Assembly: GCA_963969345.1 (NCBI GenBank)
Contig: OZ017767.1
Location: 3,934,739 to 3,998,738 of the forward strand
Source of the DNA: Turbatrix aceti
Lineage: Eukaryota; Nematoda; Chromadorea; Rhabditida; Panagrolaimidae
Direction: 5' to 3'
DNA: 64,000 nucleotides
Made by a program: the position numbers and the translations under genes. The notes under the pieces were generated by a model. The model worked only from the letters and a program-made list of their open reading frames with translations, was not told the origin of the DNA and ran no database searches. Below, in pieces: positions 37,508-49,649 of this stretch; positions within the stretch are counted from its first letter, which is position 1, and every line of letters begins with the position of its first letter.

Positions 37508-37556
37508 GGGGACGGGGGCAGAGGTTGTCGGAGGGGGGGGGGCGTCAGGGACGGGG
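37508..37556 (+). other. G-quadruplex-forming tract (copy 1)
   Basis: Five runs of three or more G occur in 49 nt (G4, G5, G10, G3, G4) with loops of 2, 14, 5 and 2 nt. A C-rich stretch (CCCCCCTCCCCCC) lies about 20 nt upstream and could pair with it as a hairpin. The tract lies about 90 nt after the membrane-protein stop codon. The second copy is at 39698-39746. Confidence 0.6.
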
Positions 37557-39332
37557 AAATATGCCCCCGTCCCTAAAAAAACCATAAAAAATGCTTTCAA
37601 GCCTCATAAAAGTATCATAAAAAAATTTGTCATAACACCAAAAAAGATGAGCATCTCTGCTGTCAGGTAAAATTCATAAGAAATCACCATTTGCAACGAT
37701 TTGCGTTTTTTTTTGTCTTTTCAAAATTTTGTGAAAAGTCAAAATCGGTTGCTACAACAATTAATCAGGTGGCAAGGTGACATACAACTCGTCGCGAGCA
37801 AAAAACGGTTTTTCGCGGAAGCGCAAGGAAAAGGTTTTACGATGTTTCCGGAGCGATGCATTACTTTGTTTCTTCTTTAGTGTGGAGCAAATAGTTGTAG
37901 AGTTGATACAGTACACGAACTGTGAAGAAAAGAGAACCATTTGTGTCACATAACGTATCCATAGGCTTTTTCAGTGCTTTTGTGGCGGTGTTTCTTGAAA
38001 CGGAGAGGAGGATTGTGGGATGATGGTGATGCTGCTATCCCGAATCTGTATGGATGTCCGTGGATCAAATCCTCTCTAACAGGCTATGATTAATGACAAC
38101 GGGCGGTCTTAGGCAACAATGCTGTTACTTGTTTGTGTACAAAATTACAACAATGAGCCGTACAATTTTTAGATTTTATCAATGGAAATCTCAGTTTCTC
38201 GAGTCCTCTGAATTCGATACTATCACCTTTTTCACCTGTTGCGACACAATTTTTTTTTAATACATCCGCGACAATGAATGACACGGATTTTTGCTGAACC
38301 GTGCAAAATCGGATCTGTCATCCTGCAGCCGACTGCTGTGCTTTTTTTGCTTCGGACTGCAGCAACGCATCCGTTGCCGGATGGGCCCCTCTACGTGCGA
38401 GTCGCCATCGTCATCTTCATCACCTTCTGACTGTTCATTGTAGTGTTGTATGTATGATATGGTGCGTACGAGTTAGAGAATAAATGAAAATGAAATGAAT
38501 ATTATTTTCATGTGCCAATAAATAAATAAATAACATTGTTTTTGACGAAAAAAGTATGTCTGAAATTGAAAGCGACTATCCAGATATCGGAGCCAAAAAA
38601 CAACATAGCGAGGGCGGCTTTTGAACGGAATCCACATTGTTTTCGGAAATATCCTTGACGTATACGATGTAACTAATCCAGCGCTCTGGAGTGAGCGGAA
38701 CAACAAGGTGACGGCGCATTGGCATTTTCAAACGGCTTCTTTTGCAAAGTTTTCCTTGGTTGGCAAGAAGAATGCCGTAAAAGTAAAAAAATGCGCAAGC
38801 GCTTTCGTGCTGGGAGAATGAAATATAACAGTAATCGCAATCGTATGAAGGGGGTCTTTTTGCCGAATCATGAAAGTCATGCGTCGTGGTCGTTTTTGTC
38901 TGTTTTTTTTTCCTTCCTTTTTCTTCTTCCACGTTTTTTCTTTTTATTTCTTTTTCGTTCGTCTCGCGGTACTACCCAAAAACGAACGAATACTACCCAG
39001 CTAAAAATTTAGGTACACGGGGTGAAACCCCAGTTTTTTCATTTTTATGGTTTTTTTACATGAAAAACTCCATTTTGGTGGAAATTCATATTTTCTTTCG
39101 GGATTGCAACCCGATTGCTTGACCGGTATACGGGTGGCATACAATGCGATTATATTCACTATATTGAAGCAACATGTCACCGTTTTCGAACTATCGTTAC
39201 CAACGTATTCGCAATGGCTCAAAAGGAGGTCGACCCCGAAGCTCCGTGCCGAATCCGAGCCTCACAATGTATGTTTTTGAAAACAATTTGTTGGTTTCGA
39301 AAACAATTTGTTGGACATAAAAAAATTTTCAG

Positions 39333-39608
39333 ACTGTTGAGCTCGCGATTGACGACGACACCGTCGATGTTCACGCGACCGATGACGACTTTGGCGATGT
39401 CGAGTACGACGACAGCGGCATATACGATGATGGATCCGAGATGGACATCTACGCTGATGGATCTGAGATGGACATCATCTGCGACCACGCCACGATCCGC
39501 TATGAGCACGACGACGACGACGACAGCGGCATCTGCGAAATCGTTTGGTGTATTTTCGGCGGCCTCCTCGTCGCCTTTCTGATTGCGCTGATTTTTTTCA
39601 TGTGGTAA
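39333..39608 (+). CDS. 3' exon of an acidic, tail-anchored membrane protein (copy 2)
   Basis: Identical in sequence to the exon at 37143-37418, including acceptor, acidic repeats and terminal hydrophobic helix. The same uncertainty about the upstream exon applies. If both copies are real, this is a freshly duplicated gene pair, each copy carrying the same about 1 kb of upstream DNA. Confidence 0.5.
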   Translation, partial: TVELAIDDDTVDVHATDDDFGDVEYDDSGIYDDGSEMDIYADGSEMDIICDHATIRYEHDDDDDSGICEIVWCIFGGLLVAFLIALIFFMW

Positions 39609-39697
39609 ATAAGTAAATGAGTAAATCAAAACATGTATTTGGATGATACGACACTAGGGATGTCTGGTACGGCACCCCCCTCCCCCCGTATCGGATC

Positions 39698-39746
39698 GGG
39701 GACGGGGGCAGAGGTTGTCGGAGGGGGGGGGGCGTCAGGGACGGGG
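39698..39746 (+). other. G-quadruplex-forming tract (copy 2)
   Basis: Same five G-runs and loops as at 37508-37556, carried along by the duplication. Confidence 0.6.
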
Positions 39747-40571
39747 AAATATGCCCCCGTCCCTAAAAAAACCATAAAAAATGCTTTCAAGCCTCATAAA
39801 AGTATCATAAAAAAATTTGTCATAACACCAAAAAAGATGAGCATCTCTGCTGTCAGGTAAAATTCATAAGAAATCACCATTTGCAACGATTTGCGTTTTT
39901 TTTTGTCTTTTCAAAATTTTGTGAAAAGTCAAAATCGGTTGCTACAACAATTAATCAGGTGGCAAGGTGACATACAACTCGTCGCGAGCAAAAAACGGTT
40001 TTTCGCGGAAGCGCAAGGAAAAGGTTTTACGATGTTTCCGGAGCGATGCATTACTTTGTTTCTTCTTTAGTGTGGAGCAAATAGTTGTAGAGTTGATACA
40101 GTACACGAACTGTGAAGAAAAGAGAACCATTTGTGTCACATAACGTATCCATAGGCTTTTTCAGTGCTTTTGTGGCGGTGTTTCTTGAAACGGAGAGGAG
40201 GATTGTGGGATGATGGTGATGCTGCTATCCCGAATCTGTATGGATGTCCGTGGATCAAATCCTCTCTAACAGGCTATGATTAATGACAACGGGCGGTCTT
40301 AGGCAACAATGCTGTTACTTGTTTGTGTACAAAATTACAACAATGAGCCGTACAATTTTTAGATTTTATCAATGGAAATCTCAGTTTCTCGAGTCCTCTG
40401 AATTCGATACTATCACCTTTTTCACCTGTTGCGACACAATTTTTTTTTAATACATCCGCGACAATGAATGACACGGATTTTTGCTGAACCGTGCAAAATC
40501 GGATCTGTCATCCTGCAGCCGACTGCTGTGCTTTTTTTGCTTCGGACTGCAGCAACGCATCCGTTGCCGGA

Positions 40572-40942
40572 CTCGGAGCACAATGCGTGCATGCAAGCGG
40601 CATGTCTGTGGTCTCGTGGCATTGTTAGCGACATTCATGCCGTGGCAACCGTCCAGCGTTGCCACTTAGCTTCCGGACCCGTCTGTCGCCGACAACGATT
40701 ATCCCCCTCTAGTAAAAGTCCAAAAACGTGCGAGATAAATAAAAGCGCGTTTTTTTTGACACGTCTCGCCAAGAAATCGAAGAGAGTCGTTTTTGCGCGC
40801 GTTTTGCAGCAAACAACGAGATGAGTCGCCCGGTGAAGGGAGCGCGTTGTCATCAAGTCGAGTTCTCCTTATAACGAGAGTCCTACGCGTTGGACGATCG
40901 ATTTTATGTTGACCAATTCATTATTTTTCAGCCAGCTGAGTC
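40572..40942. other. Upstream flank and 5' leader of the XMAP215 gene
   Basis: Unique sequence with no coding signal. A TTATTTTTCAG acceptor ends about 10 nt before the ATG at 40943, so the leader is either cis-spliced or trans-spliced at that point. Confidence 0.5.
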
Positions 40943-43900
40943 ATGGCGGATCCGTTCGACTACCTCGACGAGTTTGACGTCATCGCTGCGCTCCCGGCCA
41001 CTTTTGAAAACGACGTCGTCTCCAAGAAGTGGACAGAACGACGGGATGCGCTGCAAGCAGTTCTCGAACAAATCACCGAGAAGCCCAAGCTCGCGCCGAA
41101 AGCTGATTACAACAATTTTGTCGGCCAACTGAAGACCGTAAGTTTTTTGTCATTTTTTAAATCTCCGTGAATCTGAACAAAAACAATTATTTTATAAAAA
41201 AAACATTATTTTAGGTTGTCGAGAAGGATGCCAACGTGAACGTTGCTGCCCTGGCTGTCAGAATCCTCTCCGGCCTCGCATTCGGCCTGAGGTCCAAATT
41301 CGCACCTCATGCGACTTACCTCTTCGCGCCGCTCTTTGAGAAGTTCAAGGAGAAGAAGCCCGTGCTCCGGGACCCTGTAATCGAGTGCGTGGATGGCATG
41401 GCGAAGACGATCAACCTCGAAAACATCGTCGACGACGTCGTCGCAGCGATGGGCAACAAGAACCCCACGATCAAGGCCCAGGTGGACAACTTCATCTTCC
41501 GGCAACTTACCCGATTTGTTCTCGCCAATCATCCAAAGAAGTTTGTCAAGGCCGTGGTGCCGGTGCTCGTGAAACACGGCGAGGACAGCGACAAGGATGT
41601 CCGCGAAGCTGCTCTCGCCGCTCTGGGCTCCGTGCTGCGACTCACCGGGGACGGCATTTTCTCGACCCTCATCGGCCCTCTCTCCGGCGACCAGCTCAAG
41701 ATGGGCAAGATCCGCGAGGGCAAGCAGAAGGCCGAAGCCGAGTTCGCCGAGCACCAAGCGTCCCAGGCGTCCAGTGAAGCCCCGGCCGTTCCTGTCGCCG
41801 CTGCAGCTGCTCCGACTGCCGTTGCGGCGCCCGTTGCTACCGCAGCCGTCTCCCAGCCCGTCGAACAGGATCCCTGGGACTTTGTGGACCCTGTCGATAT
41901 CCTCTCGAAGCTTCCTGAGAATTTCGAAGAGCTCGTGAGCAGCAAAAAGTGGCAGGAGAGGAAAGAGGTCCTCGAGGCACTGCTCGCGCTCGCTACCGAC
42001 AATATCCGACTCTGTCCGAAGGCCAACTACGGCGAAATCGTGGACACCCTTACCAAGCTCCTCGGCAAGGACCCTAACATCAACGTGGCTGCCCTGGCCG
42101 CCAAGTGCTTGACCCAGCTGGCCACTGGACTCCGGGGCAAGTTCGCACCCCACGCGCCTTCTGTCGTACCGGTCATCTTTGAGAAGTTCAAGGAGAAGAA
42201 GGTCACGCTCAGGGATCCACTGGTTGCGACCATCGACGCGATTTATTCAACTACGGTAAGTTTTTTCTAGGCACACAATTTTGCAAACACATTTTACTTT
42301 TTTCAGACTCTCGAGGTGATAGCGGACGACATCGCCGCCGCACTCGGCAACCGGAATCCCAACATCAAAATTCAGACGAATCTTTTTTGCTACCGGGTCT
42401 TCAAGGCGTTCAACGTCCAGACAGCGCCCAAGAAAGTCGTCAAACAACTTGCACCGCTCATCGCCAAGTGCACCGGTGAATCCGACGCCGAAGCCCGCGA
42501 GGCCTCGTTTTCGGCACTCGGCGCAATCATGAAGGCCATCGGCAAGACGAACGCACTTACCCTCATTGGCGACGTCGCCAGCGACAAGATGAAGATGGAG
42601 CAGATCGAGAAGTTCTACAACCAGGCGGTTCAAGAGAGCGGCATCGACGTCGTCAGCGAGATGGTCCAGTCTATCCACAAAGCCGCGGTGAGTTTGACTT
42701 GACAGCTTTGATTGTTGTTGTATTCTTTGTGATCATCGTAGTAATCGTGTTGTAACCCTGTTGTGACTGCTTTAGCCCACCGAAGCCGCGAAGACGGCCG
42801 TCAAACCGAGGGGCAAGGCTGCACCTGCTCCTCCACCTGAAGACTCGGACGACAGCGAAGAGGTTGGTTTTACGGTGCTTTGTTTATTGTTTTTTTAATT
42901 TCAAGTGGAGATTTTTTATGATATCGTTTTTAGTTACTTTTAATTTTGATTGATTCTTAAACACTTGTTGAAAAATTTTTTTCAGCCTCTGAAACCGATT
43001 GGCGGAGCCCAGGCGGACGAAGATCTCAAGAACAAGCGCCGTTCAGCGAGCTCGAACAAGCGGCGTTCGACTGCTCCGGCTAAGAAGAGCCCCGAACCGC
43101 AGGAGCCCAGTGGCATGCTGTCTGCGCAGAGCAGCCGCGCGGCACGGCTCAAAGACGAGAAAAGTCTGAAGGCGCTCAAGTGGAACTTCAAGGCGCCGAC
43201 CGAGGAGCACCTCCTGCAGCTGCAGGCCCAATTCACCGACGTCGCCAAGCCGGAGCTTGTCAAGCTGCTCTTCAGCAAGGACTTCAAGCAGCACATCAAG
43301 GCCCTCGAACTTATTGCCAGCGTAAGTTACCATTTTCTGAGCCAACTGAATGATTTTTTTCTTTCTTTTTCAGCAGCTTCAGTCAGAGCCCTTCGCCGTG
43401 GTCAACAACTGCGATCTCATCCTGAAATGGGCATCGCTCCGCTTCTTTGACACGAACCCGCAGAGCCTGAACAAGACCCTCGAGGTGATATCCGTGATGC
43501 TCGGCGAAATGGACGACCTCGATGCCCGACTTAATGAATCGGATGTGGCTTCGTTTATTCCGTTCATGCTCATGAAGGCCGGCGACACGAAGGAAGTCGT
43601 CAGACAGCTCGTGCGCAAGAGCGTCGCCCAGACATGTGTTGTCTCGGTGCCTGCGAAGATCTTTCCGCACATCATCGACGCTCTGCAGTCCAAGAACTCT
43701 CGCCAGAAGGCCGAGTGCCTCTACCTTGCCGAGATGTTCATCGACGCGTTCGGTCTGAGTGCGTGCACGAGTCCCCAGAAGGACATCCGCGCTATATCCA
43801 ACTGCATCGCCGAAAAAGACAGTACGGTCCGCACCGCCGCCCTCAACTGCATCGTAACAGCCTCCAGGAAGGAAGGCGACAAGATCTGGCACTTTGTCCA

Positions 43901-46006
43901 GCTTCAGGACAAGGAGAAGGCCATGCTCGCTGAGAGGGTCAGGCGATCTGCGAAGGAGCCGCCGTTCGGTGAGTTTTGGTAAGACTGTAAATTTCTTGGA
44001 TGACGGATGTTCGTTTTCAGAAGCAGTCTACCGCCTGGTGCCGAAGGACCAGGCCTGCGATACGATGATCATGCCTCCACACCACGACGAAACCATGGTC
44101 GCGTCGGATCGGCGCTCAACCTCGCGCAACCGGCCGTCCACGGCTTTCGGCGATCTCGATGGTGGCGGTGTGGGAACAACTCCATTCACGGACCGCACCT
44201 ACGTCGCGCACAATAACCGCCCGGCGACTACTGCAAATACCCGTGTGGTCAGGGCACCGGCAGGGGGCAAGTTCAAGCTTAGCGCCAGACACTACGATCC
44301 GCTGCCGATTTTTGAGCCTTTCGTCCGACCGAAAATTAATTTTCGTCTCCAGCCGATTGACGTAATTATTTTTTTTGTTTTGTGCGAGCATGTTTTTTTT
44401 TAACAATCCGTTTCAGATCACCGGTCTGGAAAACGCGGTCCTGAATCCGCCGAACTTCGAAGTGACCACGACGGCAACTGCCCGTCTAACGACGGCGCCT
44501 CCTGCCCGGCGGAATGAAGTGCCTCTCGCCGTGTCCAACGGCACGGAAGCTCACATCGACGAGATGCTAGCATCCGTTTCGAGTCAGGATCTCGATGCAT
44601 CCACAGCCGCCACCAGCAGACTTCTCGTTTTCCTGAGAGAGCAGTGCTCGACCGATGACGTGCTTACGTACAAGGCGGACGCCATTGCACTCGCACTGGC
44701 TACGCAATTGTCCATCGTGCGGTCCGTCTACCTGCTGGAGGAGAACAACGACGCTCGCACCAACGATCTGCTCAAGTATATTTGCAACCTTCTGACTTTC
44801 GTGGGTTTTACTTCATTTTTTTTTGTTTTTCATGGTCACCTTTGTGGTTTTTGCAGTTTGTCAGCAAGCGGGATGCCGTCTTTCAAATCACGCACAGGAC
44901 CATCAGCTTACTCCTCTCCGAGCTCCTTCGCATAATGTGCGACGACCACTTTACTCGGCTCAACGCTTACCGAGATGTATGTTTTTTGACTGATTTCAAG
45001 CTGGTTGGATTGTTTTTTTTAGTTCCTGCGCTCGATTAACCTGACCGCGGTCAAGCTGTGCGAGACCGCAGAGGCCGGCGAAGGCTTCGTGGCGCTCATC
45101 TCCCTCTTCGATCGTTACCTCCAGACGAGTGCTCCATCCCGTGTCCTGGAACTGCTCTGCAAGTGTTACTATAAGCAGTCGGAAAGCTTTGTGAGCCAGC
45201 AGGAAGAAGTCGAGCTCGACCGCATCGTCATCGAATGGGACCGATTTCTGGAAAAGTACCAGGCCAAGACTGCGACCGGCAACGTGAAAAAGGTCGTCGA
45301 CTGTCAGAAGCTGGTTCTGCAACGATTTGTAGTGACCTTCGTCAACGAACTCCCGCCCTACGTAGAGCTGACGAAGGAGGACGGCTTCATGCGGCAGTAC
45401 CTCAGCAGCTGCTTCGACAAACTCAAGAATTCGTCTGAGAATCTCCCGCCTTCGGACGGCAACACGAGCACGACATCGCCGACCCCGAGGAAGCCAAAGT
45501 CTCTGCAGGACCTCTTTGCCGCGGTGGAAGAATCATGGTGCTCCAAGGGCGTCGCGAGGCTGTACTACCACGTCAAGACACACCCCGACGACACCCAGGT
45601 CTTCGAGATTATGCGGGACAACTCTTCCATCTCACAGCTGTACAAGTACATTTTTGACGAGTTCGAGAACCACCTCAACCTCAAATCGCCCCGACCCTTC
45701 CACGACCTCTACCACGACTTCGAGATCAAATGCGAGTGCGATCGGGCGTCTCGGACGAGGCAGACGAAGCGTGCTCCGCTCTCCAACGTTTCGAGCGCAT
45801 CTGACATCGTCGATCTGCCCTTCGACATGACCGCTACCGGCCAGCAGCTCAAGGCGACGCTCAACGTCTCGTCGAGGCAGAGTGTGGGTCCCTCGGATAT
45901 CGGAGGCCCGCTGGCCGCTTCGACGCCGATCAAGAAGCAGACCATGTCGGTGCGCGAGCTCGACGCCTACCAGAGGCGTCTCACGCTGCTCAGGAACAAC
46001 CGCTAG
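40943..46006 (+). CDS. zyg-9: XMAP215/ch-TOG microtubule polymerase with three TOG domains
   Basis: Ten exons: 40943-41137, 41215-42255, 42307-42687, 42776-42862, 42986-43321, 43374-43968, 44021-44361, 44417-44800, 44857-44976 and 45023-46006, giving 1,487 residues. TOG1 (about 1-235) and TOG2 (about 283-525) both begin with the family pattern ...LP..F...V.SKKW.ER...L and contain LRDP and KFAPHA helices. TOG3 (about 625-870) starts at WNFKAPTEEHLLQL. An Ala/Pro linker separates TOG1 and TOG2, and a basic stretch (NKRRSASSNKRRS) precedes TOG3. Three TOGs and about 1,450 residues match nematode ZYG-9, whereas insect and vertebrate proteins have five TOGs. The protein adds tubulin at plus ends and acts at centrosomes and the spindle, usually with a TACC partner bound by the C-terminal part. 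Exon 6 begins at a tandem CAGCAG acceptor. The exon 4 donor is GTTGGT. Confidence 0.95.
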
Positions 46007-46199
46007 AAGAAGCGCTTCGTTTTTCACATCTTTTGAATTGCACGCTGCTCTCCCATACGAGTCACCCCGCCCCCATTTTGCATTGAACTGATCCCCTATC
46101 CCCAGGCTTGTTTTCAAACTGCTAATTTATCGCTTTTAACGACCGACTGCTTGTGTATCTTTTTTGTGATTATTAATCTGCGTAAAAGTAACCACTATA

Positions 46200-47145
46200 T
46201 TTCCCGTGGGAGGTTGTCGTCAACACTGAGCCTGATTAGAACACAAAATCATCGTGAACACATCTTCGAAACTTCGTTAAGGTCAAAAATATTTCGGATT
46301 GCCAAATATAGGGAAGAATTTTGGAAATCGTGCTAATAACGTTATTCGTGAGTAACACTTTTCAACGCTATTATATTACTTCAGGTGCCCAGTTTTTATC
46401 ATCCAAAAAGTAACATAATAGCGAAAAAAGAATGTTATGCAGCGCACCTAAAGTAACAAAATAAGAACAAAAAATGTTATTCACATAATTTAGAAAACGC
46501 AAAGTAACAGAACAGTGAAAACAAAATGTTATTCGGCGCACCGGAAGTAACAAAATAGGGTTTTAAAAATGTTACTCGCAAAATTCTGAAAACGAAAAGT
46601 AACAAAATAGTAAAAAAATATGTTATGCAGCGCACCTGAAGTAACAAAATAAGTACTAAAAATTGTTATTCGCAGATTTTAGAAAACAAAAAGTAACAAA
46701 ACAGTGAAAACAAAAAATTATTCGGCGCACCTAAAGTAACACAATAGGGTTTTCAAAATGTTACTTGCAAAATTCTGAAAACGAAAAATAACAAAATAGT
46801 AAAAAAAAAATGTTATTTGCGAGTAATATTTTTTGAACGCTATTATATTACGTCATGTGCCTAATTCCTAAGACCCAAAAGTAACAAAATAGCGAAAAAA
46901 GAATGTTATGCAGCGCATCTGAAGTAACAAAATAAGTACTACAAATTGTTATTCGCAGAATTTAGAAAACGAAAAATAACAATACAGTGAAAACAAAATG
47001 TTATTCAGCACACCGGAAGTAACAAAATAGAGTTTTAAAAATGTTACTCGCAAACTTCTGAAAACAAAAAGTAATAAAACAGTGAAAAAAGATGTTTTGC
47101 AGCTTTTTGCTCGCATTCTGGGGCTCTATATCGTTGCTGTTTTCT
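46200..47145 (+). repeat. Degenerate AAGTAAC/ATGTTAT repeat cluster
   Basis: AT-rich DNA with a recurring pattern: AAGTAACAAAATAG, an A-run, ATGTTAT, then GCGCACCTGAAGTAAC, in units of about 60-70 bp that vary in order and length. The same motifs occur inside the inverted-repeat arms at about 56740-56890 and 60220-60360, so the cluster appears to be derived from that element family. Confidence 0.8.
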
Positions 47146-49613
47146 GTTAGCCATGTAAAATTACGATTTGAGCAATAAAATTCATCTGCATCAAGAGCAC
47201 AAACAGCCCCAAACTCCAAAGTATTCATCTGCACCAATTGCACCAATTGCACCAAACTCAAAATCGGATTCTGACGGTTCCTGTATCGCTGCTGTTTTCA
47301 GTAAGCCGTGTAAAATTACGATTTGAGCAATAAAATTCATCTGCACCAAGAGCACAAACTGCCCCAAACTCCAAAATATTCATCTGGCACCAATTGCACC
47401 AATTGCACCAATTGCACCAAACTCAAAATCAGAGTCTGACGGTCCCTGTAACGCTGCTGTTTTCAGTAAACCGTGTAAAATTACGATTTGAGCAATAAAA
47501 TTCATCTGCACCAAGAGCACAAACTGCCCCAAACTCCAAAATATTCATCTGCACCAATTGCACCAATTGCACCAATTGCACCAAACTCAAAATCGGATTC
47601 TGACGGTTCCTGTATCGCTGCTGTTTTCAGTAAACCGTGTAAAATTACGATTTGAGCAATAAAATTCATCTGCACCAAGAGCACAAACTGCCCCAAACTC
47701 CAAAATATTCATCTGCACCAATTGCACCAATTGCACCAATTGCACCAAACTCAAAATCGGATTCTGACGGTTCCTGTATCGCTGCTGTTTTCAGTAAGCC
47801 GTGTAAAATTACGATTTGAGCAATAAAATTCATCTGCACCAAGAGCACAAACTGCCCCAAACTCCAAAATATTCATCTGCACCAATTGCACCAATTGCAC
47901 CAAACTCAAAATCAGAGTCTGACGGTCCCTGTAACGCTGCTGTTTTCAGTAAGCCGTGTAAAATTACGATTTGAGCAATAAAATTCATCTGCATCAAGAG
48001 CACAAACAGCCCCAAACTCCAAAGTATTCATCTGCACCAATTGCACCAATTGCACCAAACTCAAAATCGGATTCTGACGGTTCCTGTATCGCTGCTGTTT
48101 TCAGTAAGCCGTGTAAAATTACGATTTGAGCAATAAAATTCATCTGCACCAAGAGCACAAACTGCCCCAAACTCCAAAATATTCATCTGCACCAATTGCA
48201 CCAATTGCACCAAACTCAAAATCAGAGTCTGACGGTCCCTGTAACGCTGCTGTTTTCAGTAAGCCGTGTAAAATTACGATTTGAGCAATAAAATTCATCT
48301 GCACCAAGAGCACAAACTGCCCCAAACTCCAAAATATTCATCTGCACCAATTGCACCAATTGCACCAATTGCACCAAACTCAAAATCGGATTCTGACGGT
48401 TCCTGTATCGCTGCTGTTTTCAGTAAGCCGTGTAAAATTACGATTTGAGCAATAAAATTCATCTGCACCAAGAGCACAAACTGCCCCAAACTCCAAAATA
48501 TTCATCTGCACCAATTGCACCAATTGCACCAAACTCAAAATCAGAGTCTGACGGTCCCTGTAACGCTGCTGTTTTCAGTAAACCGTGTAAAATTACGATT
48601 TGAGCAATAAAATTCATCTGCACCAAGAGCACAAACTGCCCCAAACTCCAAAATATTCATCTGCACCAATTGCACCAATTGCACCAATTGCACCAAACTC
48701 AAAATCGGATTCTGACGGTTCCTGTATCGCTGCTGTTTTCAGTAAACCGTGTAAAATTACGATTTGAGCAATAAAATTCATCTGCACCAAGAGCACAAAC
48801 TGCCCCAAACTCCAAAATATTCATCTGCACCAATTGCACCAATTGCACCAAACTCAAAATCGGATTCTGACGGTTCCTGTATCGCTGCTGTTTTCAGTAA
48901 GCCGTGTAAAATTACGATTTGAGCAATAAAATTCATCTGCACCAAGAGCACAAACTGCCCCAAACTCCAAAATATTCATCTGCACCAATTGCACCAATTG
49001 CACCAAACTCAAAATCAGAGTCTGACGGTCCCTGTAACGCTGCTGTTTTCAGTAAGCCGTGTAAAATTACGATTTGAGCAATAAAATTCATCTGCATCAA
49101 GAGCACAAACAGCCCCAAACTCCAAAGTATTCATCTGCACCAATTGCACCAATTGCACCAAACTCAAAATCGGATTCTGACGGTTCCTGTATCGCTGCTG
49201 TTTTCAGTAAGCCGTGTAAAATTACGATTTGAGCAATAAAATTCATCTGCACCAAGAGCACAAACTGCCCCAAACTCCAAAATATTCATCTGCACCAATT
49301 GCACCAATTGCACCAAACTCAAAATCAGAGTCTGACGGTCCCTGTAACGCTGCTGTTTTCAGTAAGCCGTGTAAAATTACGATTTGAGCAATAAAATTCA
49401 TCTGCATCAAGAGCACAAACAGCCCCAAACTCCAAAGTATTCATCTGCACCAATTGCACCAATTGCACCAAACTCAAAATCGGATTCTGACGGTTCCTGT
49501 ATCGCTGCTGTTTTCAGTAAGCCGTGTAAAATTACGATTTGAGCAATAAAATTCATCTGCACCAAGAGCACAAACTGCCCCAAACTCCAAAATATTCATC
49601 TGCACCAATTGCA
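47146..49613 (+). repeat. 155/164-bp minisatellite, left block (about 15 units)
   Basis: Direct repeats of about 155 or 164 bp. The length difference is one extra 9-bp CACCAATTG step: units carry two or three of these. Units alternate between a CGGATTCTGACGGTTCCTGTATCG version and a CAGAGTCTGACGGTCCCTGTAACG version, suggesting dimeric amplification. The short frames read on the minus strand are by-products of the repeat. Confidence 0.95.
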
Positions 49614-49649
49614 CGATGTCCCGTCGGACATTGGGGGCCAGCACGGGAG

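Larger units (their letters stand above)
36192..38381 (+). repeat. Tandem duplication, copy 1 (2,190 bp)
   Basis: This unit is repeated immediately at 38382-40571 with no difference that I can see by eye. The junctions share the 5-bp microhomology CCGGA, within a longer similar CATCCGTT context. The unit contains the end of the SINE-like element, the membrane-protein exon and a G-rich tract. Confidence 0.93.
38382..40571 (+). repeat. Tandem duplication, copy 2 (2,190 bp)
   Basis: Second copy of the unit starting at 36192, ending where unique sequence resumes after CCGGA. Lack of divergence suggests a very recent event or an assembly duplication. Confidence 0.93.

Noticed and set aside
47502..49428. 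Repeated 61-64 codon frames (MGQFVLLVQMNFIAQ...)
   Set aside because: They follow the 155/164-bp minisatellite; the IGAIGAIGA stretch is the CACCAATTG step read on the other strand.
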